Assembly (NCBI GenBank): GCA_044350415.1
Contig: JBILHQ010000081.1
Span: forward strand, 1-23,133
Direction of reading: 5' to 3'
Length of the DNA: 23,133 nt
Origin: M3007 sp044350415
GTDB taxonomy: Bacteria; Bacteroidota; Bacteroidia; Chitinophagales; Saprospiraceae
Shown here: positions 7,782-14,724 of the stretch, piece after piece
Position numbering within the stretch: position 1 is the first letter of the stretch
Layout of the letters: every line of letters starts with the position of its first letter
Program-made: the position numbers and the translations under genes
Notes under the pieces: generated by a model
Told to the model about the DNA's origin: nothing
The model's input: only the letters and a program-made list of their open reading frames with translations
The model's database searches: none

Positions 7782-8603
7782 CTATGCGTCATGCAATACC
7801 AGCATTGGAATCTGTACCCTTCCTGCCAGTGTGCGGGAAATACTTTTGGAAAACAAGTTATGGAACAAGGAGTGGTGGTGTGCAACACCCGCTAATACCC
7901 CACTGTTAGTAGACTCAATATAATTGTCGATGGCATTTACCACATCCTTATCGTGGATATAATGGAAATAATGATCAATTCCATGCAGTTTTTCTGATAT
8001 TTTTTTCTCTTGTTCTACCTGTGGGGTTGCATTTTCAGGCAAAATATGCAAAATGTTTAATTTGGATTCATGCGCTTTAAGGAGCATGGATAATACCTGG
8101 TGTGACTTAACATTAATTTTAAAGTTGAAGTCGGTGGCTAATACAAATTGCTGAACAGTTTTAAAGACAGTATCAGGAGGAACAGTAAACACGGGAACTT
8201 CTGTATTGACAATAACCCCGCCTGCTGTACTTCCCAGGAAAATACCTTTCAGCCCTGTAGCACCTGTGGTCCCCATTACAATAAGCGCAGCGTGCAGTGC
8301 CGCAGCCGTTTCACCAATGGTGCTGACCGGAAATCCAACATTACAAATAATATCTGTTTTAATATTGGTAAAGCCACATTCTGCAACGTGCCTGTCGGTC
8401 CAGTCCTTCAGGTCTTTATTTCTTTGTTCTATATATTCATCTATCCAGAAAGCATCATACATGTTATTATTAATTCCATCATTGGGAAAAATGACATGCA
8501 ATGTTGTGATTTCTGAGCCTGTCCTTGAAGCCAGATACAACGCATATTTCAGCGCATTGCCGGAACAAGGGGAAAAATCGATTGGTACCAGTATTTTTTT
8601 CAT
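7782..8603 (-). CDS. Tandem-domain universal stress protein (UspA family)
   Basis: This 273-residue cytoplasmic protein contains two Usp folds. The first starts KKILVPIDFSPCSGNALKYAL and contains the ATP-binding pattern G-x2-G-x9-G-S (GTTGATGLKGIFLGSTA), so it probably binds ATP. The second (about residues 145-273, FVLATDFNFK to PMLVLHDA) has lost that pattern (AGVAHHHSLFHNLFSKS). Tandem Usp proteins with one active domain are common in Bacteroidota and act as dimer-like stress effectors, though the exact role is rarely known. The start ATG is 11 bases after the stop of the upstream small protein gene, so the two are likely one transcript. Just 3' of it lies a short inverted-repeat element. 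Confidence 0.88.
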   Translation of the reverse strand: MKKILVPIDFSPCSGNALKYALYLASRTGSEITTLHVIFPNDGINNNMYDAFWIDEYIEQRNKDLKDWTDRHVAECGFTNIKTDIICNVGFPVSTIGETAAALHAALIVMGTTGATGLKGIFLGSTAGGVIVNTEVPVFTVPPDTVFKTVQQFVLATDFNFKINVKSHQVLSMLLKAHESKLNILHILPENATPQVEQEKKISEKLHGIDHYFHYIHDKDVVNAIDNYIESTNSGVLAGVAHHHSLFHNLFSKSISRTLAGRVQIPMLVLHDA

Positions 8604-8614
8604 AGGTAAATATT

Positions 8615-9028
8615 TTAGTCTTGTTCGCGATAGTCAATTGGATCTGGAATATAAATACTTTGTTGGTCGGATGCAGTACCCCTGGCTTCCTGTTGTACCA
8701 ACGTAAGGTCGTCGGAAACCGTACTTTGGAGCCACGTTTCTCCTGACCGCCTGAATACATGGACATGAAGCCCAAATTCTTTCTCTAATTGTTGTTCCAA
8801 TTGCCACACCGTGGTACCTGCTGCAACGATAAGTTCTCCATCCGTAGCGAATGTTGGTACAATCTGACCTACTGTTTGCGTGTCATCATCAATCATAAAC
8901 TTAGCGCTTGTACCGTGGTGCGCTTCATGCGGTTTGGTAAAAAAAACCAATTTAAGATGTGGCCATGTTGCTGAAAAAGCCTTCTTGATCTCTTCGATTG
9001 GCGTGTCCTTGTGAATTGCAATTTTCAT
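8615..9028 (-). CDS. Conserved small protein of unknown function paired with usp
   Basis: A 137-residue soluble protein with no signal peptide or membrane segment. It begins MKIAIHKDTPIEEIKKAFS and has a central motif FGLHVHVFRRSGETW, then TVSDDLTLVQQEARG and an acidic C terminus. I believe I have seen similar proteins (FGLxVxVFRxSGxxW) in other Bacteroidota, but I know no function or domain name. The frame is open to 9097, but those extra 23 codons would cover the TAACTTTG promoter-like element at 9054-9047, so the ATG at 9028 is preferred. Co-transcription with the Usp gene 11 bases downstream suggests a role in stress or dormancy; this is inference only. Confidence 0.75.
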   Translation of the reverse strand: MKIAIHKDTPIEEIKKAFSATWPHLKLVFFTKPHEAHHGTSAKFMIDDDTQTVGQIVPTFATDGELIVAAGTTVWQLEQQLEKEFGLHVHVFRRSGETWLQSTVSDDLTLVQQEARGTASDQQSIYIPDPIDYREQD

Positions 9029-9046
9029 AATATCCAAATTTTGATA

Positions 9047-9054
9047 CAAAGTTA
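9047..9054 (-). promoter_or_regulatory. -7 element for the small protein-usp unit
   Basis: TAACTTTG on minus fits TAnnTTTG and lies 18 bases before the preferred ATG. No clear TTG is seen at -33. Confidence 0.5.
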
Positions 9055-9461
9055 TTGACCATGGAGCGCTGTTTCGGTGACCCAGGTCATCATGCAAAAT
9101 GACAAATATTTAATTCAAAACGATGAAAAAAGAGAAAAATGTTGTCATTTTTCGGGTTAAGTTAATGTTGTTTTTCACAGTATTTTGGATTTACAAATAG
9201 TTGATTGTGTTTAATTTAGATATTTTTTTAACAAAATTACAGTACTTTTTTTAGGGTAAAAATGATGTAAAACTGTCCATAATTCAGAATAGTCTGTGCC
9301 GCACTTTTGACTTCATAATTAACAACAAACGAAGTTATCATGACACAGATCAACAACATTTTCGCCATCAACGCCATTGTTACTGAAAGCCTTTCTGCTA
9401 ACGTTATCATCATTGATGTAACCGGCGTATAGTCATAAAAGGTTATTCTGCGACCAAACGA

Positions 9462-9469
9462 TAAATTTG
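9462..9469 (+). promoter_or_regulatory. Possible -7 element for the helical-repeat protein gene
   Basis: TAAATTTG fits TAnnTTTG, 51 bases before the ATG at 9521. A -33 TTG is not evident, so this is tentative. Confidence 0.3.
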
Positions 9470-9520
9470 TTAGCGGAATTTCGGTAATAATCGGCATAAT
9501 ACCCGATATTCGCACCCTAA

Positions 9521-11080
9521 ATGAATGAACTGCGCGAATTAGCCGGAATTGTCAATAAAAACAAACTGAGAGCGGTTGCTAATGTTACCGGCAAAACGTT
9601 CCTTCCCGGGCCAATGGCGCTCAAGCTTTACGATCTGGTTGCCGAAAATAAGGTCAATACAGACGAGGAGGCTATCGCCATTCTTTTTCCGGGAAAGACA
9701 AAAAATGCGATGCAGCCCTATCAGCGTATCAAAAATGCCCTTTGGGACTATTTGATACAAATGCTGCTGGTAATTGATCCTGCTTTGCCGCAGTATAATG
9801 CCCGACAGCGGTCTTTTTTCGAGTGCCATAAAAAGTGGGCTGCGATAAAGATTCTGATCGGAAGAAATGCTCACCGGAGTACTATTGAAGTCGCCAGCGA
9901 AGTCTATAAGCTGGCCCGTAAATATGATTTTACAGAAGTTGCTCTTGATGTTGCCCGAAGCATGCGCTTGTATTATGGCTCCATTGAAGGTGATCTGAAA
10001 AAACATACCCTTTACAGCAAAGAGGTGACCATGCTGGAAGAAATGTTCCGGTACGAAAATTTGGCTGAATATCACTACACCGATCAGATTATTGGCTTTG
10101 TCAACAGTAAAGCGGCTCAAAAAAATATCAATTTTGAAGCATCCAAGTTATTTGAGCAAATTGAACAAGGGCTTCATCTGTACGATTCTTACCGGCTCCA
10201 TTTTATGGGGCGCCTCCTCGAAACGTTAATTTATTCCAGTATTAACGATCATAAGAATACCATTGTAGTTTGTGATAAGGCCATTCGTTTTTTTGAATCC
10301 AAAAATTATACTGCGAATGTGCCGCTTCAGGCATTCCTGTATCAGGAGATGGTTTGCTATTTACAACTGCGGGACTATGACCGTGGGCGTGCTGCTGCTA
10401 CCCGTGGTTTGTCGCTCCTGCAAGAGGGTTCCTTTAACTGGTTTAAATACCAGGAGTTGCTTATTTTTCTAACCTTCCACACCGGAAAATACCAGGATTC
10501 TTTTGAAATATATAAAGTAACCGTCAAGCACCGGAGATTTGCCACGTTACCGGCAGGTATTCAGCAAATCTGGAAAATATTTGAAGCATACCTGCATTAT
10601 TTACTGGCGAGTAACCTGATTTTACCGGAAGAGGATGAAAAGGCAATGATCAGCCGGTTCAGGATGGCCAGGTTCCTCAACGAAACGCCATTGTACAACA
10701 AAGACAGGCGGGGACTGAATATTCCGATTCTGATCTTTCAGATCTTATTTTTAATTTTGACAAAGCGATACGATGAGACCATCGACCGGATAGAAGCGAT
10801 CGAAAAATACACCACCAGGTATTTGAAAAAAGACGATAATTTCAGGAGTAACTGTTTCGTTAAAATGTTGTTGCAAATTGCCGTTGCGGGCTTTCACCAA
10901 GCTGCTGTAGCCCGGCATGCCGATAAGTATATAAAAATGTTAGATAAGGTGCCGCTCGATTTTGCCAATCAAGCGCATGATATTGAAATTGTTCCTTACG
11001 AGGTATTGTGGAAACTGGCAATTGACTCATTGAGCAATACCGTTTATAAACCACGTGCTGCCAAAAAGACCAGTAAGTAA
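9521..11080 (+). CDS. Large helical (TPR-like) protein of a Bacteroidota family of unknown function
   Basis: The product has 519 residues, without signal peptide or membrane helices. It is almost entirely predicted alpha-helical: repeated hydrophobic/aromatic/charged patterns such as AFLYQEMVCYLQLRDYDRG and YQELLIFLTFHTGKYQDSF look like degenerate TPR hairpins. The N-terminal block around AIAILFPGK and the C-terminal RSNCFVKMLLQI block look like conserved family ends; I recall similar proteins, often as several paralogues, in Saprospiraceae-type genomes, but no function. A scaffold role is plausible. It stands alone, divergent from the usp unit and convergent with porP, whose stop is 17 bases away. 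The gene is clearly coding by length and composition. Confidence 0.75.
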   Translation: MNELRELAGIVNKNKLRAVANVTGKTFLPGPMALKLYDLVAENKVNTDEEAIAILFPGKTKNAMQPYQRIKNALWDYLIQMLLVIDPALPQYNARQRSFFECHKKWAAIKILIGRNAHRSTIEVASEVYKLARKYDFTEVALDVARSMRLYYGSIEGDLKKHTLYSKEVTMLEEMFRYENLAEYHYTDQIIGFVNSKAAQKNINFEASKLFEQIEQGLHLYDSYRLHFMGRLLETLIYSSINDHKNTIVVCDKAIRFFESKNYTANVPLQAFLYQEMVCYLQLRDYDRGRAAATRGLSLLQEGSFNWFKYQELLIFLTFHTGKYQDSFEIYKVTVKHRRFATLPAGIQQIWKIFEAYLHYLLASNLILPEEDEKAMISRFRMARFLNETPLYNKDRRGLNIPILIFQILFLILTKRYDETIDRIEAIEKYTTRYLKKDDNFRSNCFVKMLLQIAVAGFHQAAVARHADKYIKMLDKVPLDFANQAHDIEIVPYEVLWKLAIDSLSNTVYKPRAAKKTSK

Positions 11081-11097
11081 GATTTGACAGGCATGCT

Positions 11098-12150
11098 CTA
11101 AAACTTAGGGCAAAGAATTCCTTCTCCTTCGTAATTGCCTAAATAGGCGATAGAAATCTCAAAAGTCCCCTGGCGCTGTTTGGCCCCTAACGCTTTGAGA
11201 TTCATATCGTAACTGAGTCCGACCAATACATTGCTCAATTCAACGCCTACGAGCAGAACCGCTGCATCAACACCAATGCCATTGTCGTTCCTGACTGGAC
11301 GCACCCATGAACCCAGGTGGAGTGCGGATGCACCGTATTCGCCAAGTAAAAACCGGAAATTAGCACCTGCATTGGTTTGAAAATGTGGCCCCTGACTGGC
11401 TACCAAAACCCTTGGCTGAAATGTTGTTCTGCTTTGCCGGCCTCCAACCGGGATGTTGGCCGCTATTTGTGCAGAATATTTGCCGGGAAGCTGATCTCCT
11501 TTTTCCGTTTGGCGGTCAAAGGAAACCGTAGGGCTGTTAAAGTGATGGTAGGCTACTCCTGCAAAAAAGTTAGCCTTGCTGCCCACCTTTGCAGAGTAGT
11601 TGATCCCAAAATTCATATCTAAGTAGGCAAAATTATTGGCAGGCAAATCTTCGAGCGTGCTGCCGGTGTATCCGGAATATCCGTCAAATTGATCGTGAAA
11701 TTTTAATGAACCGTAATTGACATTTCTTTGGGTTATGCCTGTTTGAAAGCCCGCAGATAAGAATTGGTCGTTGTTCACCCCTAATGATTTGTGGTAGGCC
11801 AACGATAATGCAATTTGGGTGGTGTTAAAATCAATGACGCCCACCCGGTCGTTGGTAAATAATAATCCCAGACCAATTGCGTCCTCCTCCACCCGGCTGC
11901 GACGGGGCGAAAATCGGAAATCGCCGGCCACCGCAAATGACTGTACAGGTTCGTCCAGCACACTGCGCCATTGATCCCGATAAATAGAAGAAACCCTGTA
12001 TTTTCCTTCAAAAGCGCCGGTTAAAGCGGGATTGAGGGTCATCGGAGCAGCATAGAACTGCGTAAAATGTTGATCCTGAGCTGTTGCGTGTTGGGCAATT
12101 ACGATAATAGCTGTAGCAGCAATAACGAGGCGGATAATCAGTTTTTGCAT
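11098..12150 (-). CDS. PorP/SprF family type IX secretion-associated outer-membrane protein
   Basis: This 350-residue protein starts with a signal peptide (MQKLIIRLVIAATAIIVIAQ, cleavage after ATAQ) and continues with the family hallmark DQHFTQFYAAPMTLNPALTG. The rest alternates short hydrophobic beta strands and ends IAYLGNYEGEGILCPKF, consistent with a membrane barrel. PorP and SprF act in T9SS: PorP supports secretion generally and SprF supports export of adhesins; paralogues often pair with specific large cargo. No cargo gene adjoins it here, but a T9SS substrate lies at the left edge of the window. The frame extends 13 codons upstream to 12189, but the ATG at 12150 begins a proper signal peptide. 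Upstream lie a -7 element and a hairpin in the leader. Confidence 0.92.
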   Translation of the reverse strand: MQKLIIRLVIAATAIIVIAQHATAQDQHFTQFYAAPMTLNPALTGAFEGKYRVSSIYRDQWRSVLDEPVQSFAVAGDFRFSPRRSRVEEDAIGLGLLFTNDRVGVIDFNTTQIALSLAYHKSLGVNNDQFLSAGFQTGITQRNVNYGSLKFHDQFDGYSGYTGSTLEDLPANNFAYLDMNFGINYSAKVGSKANFFAGVAYHHFNSPTVSFDRQTEKGDQLPGKYSAQIAANIPVGGRQSRTTFQPRVLVASQGPHFQTNAGANFRFLLGEYGASALHLGSWVRPVRNDNGIGVDAAVLLVGVELSNVLVGLSYDMNLKALGAKQRQGTFEISIAYLGNYEGEGILCPKF

Positions 12151-12165
12151 AAATCTGGAATTAAA

Positions 12166-12211
12166 TAAGCAAAACAAGTGGGCCTTCAAACCAAACTTGA
12201 AGACCCACTTG
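12166..12211 (-). terminator. Hairpin with T-rich tail between the beta-oxidation gene and porP
   Basis: The arms 12175-12189 and 12197-12211 pair over 15 bases with one mismatch (loop 12190-12196). On minus they are followed by TTTTGCTTATTT. It lies 32 bases after the upstream stop codon, so it can be that gene's terminator; it also lies downstream of porP's own -7 element and could act as an attenuator. Confidence 0.75.
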
Positions 12212-12230
12212 CTATTTCATATTAATAACG

Positions 12231-12238
12231 CAAAGGTA
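12231..12238 (-). promoter_or_regulatory. -7 element of porP
   Basis: TACCTTTG on minus is a perfect TAnnTTTG match, five bases after the stop codon of the upstream gene. No good TTG sits at -33. If used, the porP mRNA would carry the 12175-12211 hairpin in its leader. Confidence 0.5.
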
Positions 12239-12243
12239 AAGAA

Positions 12244-14643
12244 TTAATTCCTTAACGGCTTGCCATTTTCAAGCATGTACTGAATTCGCTCGAGTGTTTT
12301 TTGTTCTCCACAAAGGGAAAGAAACGCTTCTCTTTCAAGGTCAATCAGGTATTGTTCACTGACGTTTTGCGGGGAAGTGAGGTCGCCTCCACAAAGAACA
12401 AATGCCACTTTTTTCGCAATTTTGATATCGTGCTCAGAGGCATAATTGCCTAACTTAAGCGAATGTGCCGCGACGTAAAGGGCCCCAAGTCCGGTGCGGC
12501 CCAGTACAAATACATCCGAACGCGGAATGGGCTGTATGTAATTGGGGGCGAGCGCAAGCACCACTTTTTTCGCTTCAGAGATATTTCGATTAGTGTTCAG
12601 TGAAATATGATCTTTGGATGATGTCAAATAACCAAAATGGAATGCTTCATGGGCAGAAGTCGCTACTTGTGCAGTGGCGATTGTTTTGAAGCGTTCCATT
12701 AACGACGGAATTTGAACATTGCCTTCTTTGGTGATTTCATCGCTCAGTCGCACCGCAAATTCTTTAGTACCTGCCCCTCCCGGAATAATTCCGACACCAA
12801 CTTCGACCAAACCGATATACGATTCAGCAGCTGCCACTACAGCATCGCAGTGCATCGACAATTCACAACCACCTCCAAATACAAAACCCTGGGTGGCTGC
12901 CACAACCGGAATAGCGGAATATCGCAGCCGCATGGAGGTGTTTTGGAAAAGGCTGACTGCCATATTCAACTCATCCCATTCCTGTTGATAGGCCAGCATA
13001 GCCACCATCATCAGGTTAGCGCCCACGGTAAAATTGGTGGCATTGTTACCAATGACAAGTCCCCGCCAGCCTTCTTCCTCCGCAATACGGATGCTCTCAT
13101 TGAGGCCGCGCAGAATACCTTCTCCGATGGCGTTCATTTTGGAGTGAAATTCCAGGCACAATACACCATCACCGATATCGTGAAGGGTACATTCCGGATT
13201 GCCAAATACGGGTTTTTTATCCCGGTAGTTATCGAGAATGATAAATGATTCAGCTCCGGGAATGGGTTCATATTTGGCGGAGGCAGGGTTGTAACAATGC
13301 CTGACACCACCTTCTGACTTATAAAAACCAGTATGTCCATCGGCCGCCATTTTCTTTGCCCAATCCGCTATTTTTTCACCCTGGGCTTCAGCCAGTTGGA
13401 TGCCTTCATTCAGCCCGAGCATGTCCCAGATTTCAAAAGGCCCTTTTTCCCAGGCAAAACCGGCGCGCAATGCATCGTCAATGGCAAAAGCAGTATCTGA
13501 AATCTCCGGAACGCGGTTGCTCACATAAGCAAAAAGGCCAAGTAAGGAACGTTGGAGGAGTTGTGCGCCTTTATCGTCTCCTTTGAAAATGGCTTTGATG
13601 CGCCGCGGAAGTTCCTCCATTTGTTTGAAGGCGTCGAGGATAGGGAGTTTTTCCTTTTGGGTGTTTTTATACTCCAGTGTATGAAGATCGAGAGCGAGCA
13701 CCACCGGGCGGCCTTTGGCATCCCGTTCGCCAGTCTTTTTATAAAAACCCTGTCCTGTTTTGTTGCCGAGGAATTTATTGTCTGCCAGAAATTGCATAAA
13801 AGGCAGTGCCTCAAAAGTACCGCGCTGTTCGTCATCCGGGCAGTTGTCCCGAAGGCCGTTAACTACGTGGTTAGCAGTGTCTAATCCTACAAGGTCGCCT
13901 AATCGGAATGTTCCTGTTTTAGGGCGGCCAATGGCGGGGCCCGTCAGTGCATCGACGGTATCGATGCCTAAGCCCAGTTCATAAGTAAGTTGGTATATTT
14001 TAGACATGGCATATACCCCAACCCGGTTGGCAATGAACGCAGGCGTATCTTTGCAGTGTACCGTTTGTTTGCCCAGTTTGGCATCGCCGTACTGCATAAA
14101 GAATGCAGTTACATCGGGATCTGTATGTGCAGTGGGGATCACCTCCAACAGGCGCATATACCGCACTGGGTTGAAGAAGTGGGTTCCACAGAAGTATTTT
14201 TTAAAATCGTCACTTCTGCCTTCTGCCATCAGATGGATGGGAATGCCGGATGTATTGGAGGTGATCAGTGTTCCCTTTTGGCGAAACTGCTCCACCTTTT
14301 CAAAAAGTTGCTTTTTGATATCGAGTCGCTCGACCACGACCTCAATAATCCAGTCGTATTCGGCAATTTTTTTCAGGTCATCGTCAAAGTTGCCGATTGT
14401 TATTCGTTGGGCAAACTTAGCGTCGTAAAGTGCTGCCGGTTTTGCCTTTAACGCATTTTGCAAGGCATTTTGAGCCATGCTGTTGCGAAAAGCAGGTTTA
14501 GCAAGGTCTTCCGGGGAGGCGTTCATCGGAAGAATATCGAGCATGAGTACTTCATGCCCGCAACCTGCTAAATGACAGGCGATTCCGGAACCCATAAGGC
14601 CGGAGCCAAGAACAGCGACTTTGCGAATGCGTTTATTGAGCAT
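12244..14643 (-). CDS. 3-hydroxyacyl-CoA dehydrogenase / enoyl-CoA hydratase fusion (FadN-like)
   Basis: This bifunctional enzyme hydrates enoyl-CoA and oxidises the 3-hydroxyacyl-CoA with NAD+ during fatty-acid beta-oxidation in the cytoplasm. The 799 residues run dehydrogenase first: Rossmann loop GSGLMG at 13-18, THFFNPVRYMRLLEVIP with the catalytic His, then KDTPAFIANRVG and the C-terminal helical dehydrogenase domain. The crotonase domain is second, with the oxyanion-hole segment GFVFGGGCELSMHCDAVVAA and GLVEVGVGIIPGGAGTKE containing the expected Glu. Dehydrogenase-first order matches Bacillus FadN and many Bacteroidota proteins, and is the reverse of E. coli FadB/FadJ. No thiolase or acyl-CoA dehydrogenase gene adjoins it. 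A TACCTTCG element (14675-14668) and an 8-bp inverted repeat lie upstream. Confidence 0.92.
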   Translation of the reverse strand: MLNKRIRKVAVLGSGLMGSGIACHLAGCGHEVLMLDILPMNASPEDLAKPAFRNSMAQNALQNALKAKPAALYDAKFAQRITIGNFDDDLKKIAEYDWIIEVVVERLDIKKQLFEKVEQFRQKGTLITSNTSGIPIHLMAEGRSDDFKKYFCGTHFFNPVRYMRLLEVIPTAHTDPDVTAFFMQYGDAKLGKQTVHCKDTPAFIANRVGVYAMSKIYQLTYELGLGIDTVDALTGPAIGRPKTGTFRLGDLVGLDTANHVVNGLRDNCPDDEQRGTFEALPFMQFLADNKFLGNKTGQGFYKKTGERDAKGRPVVLALDLHTLEYKNTQKEKLPILDAFKQMEELPRRIKAIFKGDDKGAQLLQRSLLGLFAYVSNRVPEISDTAFAIDDALRAGFAWEKGPFEIWDMLGLNEGIQLAEAQGEKIADWAKKMAADGHTGFYKSEGGVRHCYNPASAKYEPIPGAESFIILDNYRDKKPVFGNPECTLHDIGDGVLCLEFHSKMNAIGEGILRGLNESIRIAEEEGWRGLVIGNNATNFTVGANLMMVAMLAYQQEWDELNMAVSLFQNTSMRLRYSAIPVVAATQGFVFGGGCELSMHCDAVVAAAESYIGLVEVGVGIIPGGAGTKEFAVRLSDEITKEGNVQIPSLMERFKTIATAQVATSAHEAFHFGYLTSSKDHISLNTNRNISEAKKVVLALAPNYIQPIPRSDVFVLGRTGLGALYVAAHSLKLGNYASEHDIKIAKKVAFVLCGGDLTSPQNVSEQYLIDLEREAFLSLCGEQKTLERIQYMLENGKPLRN

Positions 14644-14692
14644 AATCTAATAGCGAAAATTTGCTGGCGAAGGTAACAACTGTTTGATAATT

Positions 14693-14711
14693 ATGGAAAT
14701 GTAATTTCCAT
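14693..14711. promoter_or_regulatory. Possible operator upstream of the beta-oxidation gene
   Basis: ATGGAAAT (14693-14700) and ATTTCCAT (14704-14711) form a perfect 8-bp inverted repeat with a 3-base centre. It lies where the -33 element would be relative to TACCTTCG (14675-14668, minus), so a regulator could bind here. A weak terminator of the upstream gene is the alternative. Confidence 0.35.
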
Positions 14712-14724
14712 TAATGACATGCTC

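Larger units (their letters stand above)
9029..9520. other. AT-rich divergent intergenic region
   Basis: These 492 bases lie between two divergent genes. Inverted AAAATGACA (9096-9104) and TGTCATTTT (9143-9151) flank 38 bases and could be a regulatory site. Two tiny plus-strand ORFs exist: 9123-9200 (25 codons, hydrophobic, MKKEKNVV start) and 9340-9432 (30 codons, MTQINNIF start). Neither has a recognisable family or convincing signals. TAATTTTG (9239-9232, minus) is an isolated -7-like match. Confidence 0.4.

Noticed and set aside
7585..7923. 112-codon plus-strand open frame
   Set aside because: It runs through the repeat elements and ends antisense to the usp gene; no family resemblance.
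9340..9432. 30-codon ORF as a small peptide gene
   Set aside because: No promoter with good spacing, no leader, and no family recognised; left as an observation only.
9237..9515. 92-codon minus-strand open frame
   Set aside because: Lies in the divergent intergenic region, has unusual composition, and has no recognisable motifs or promoter.
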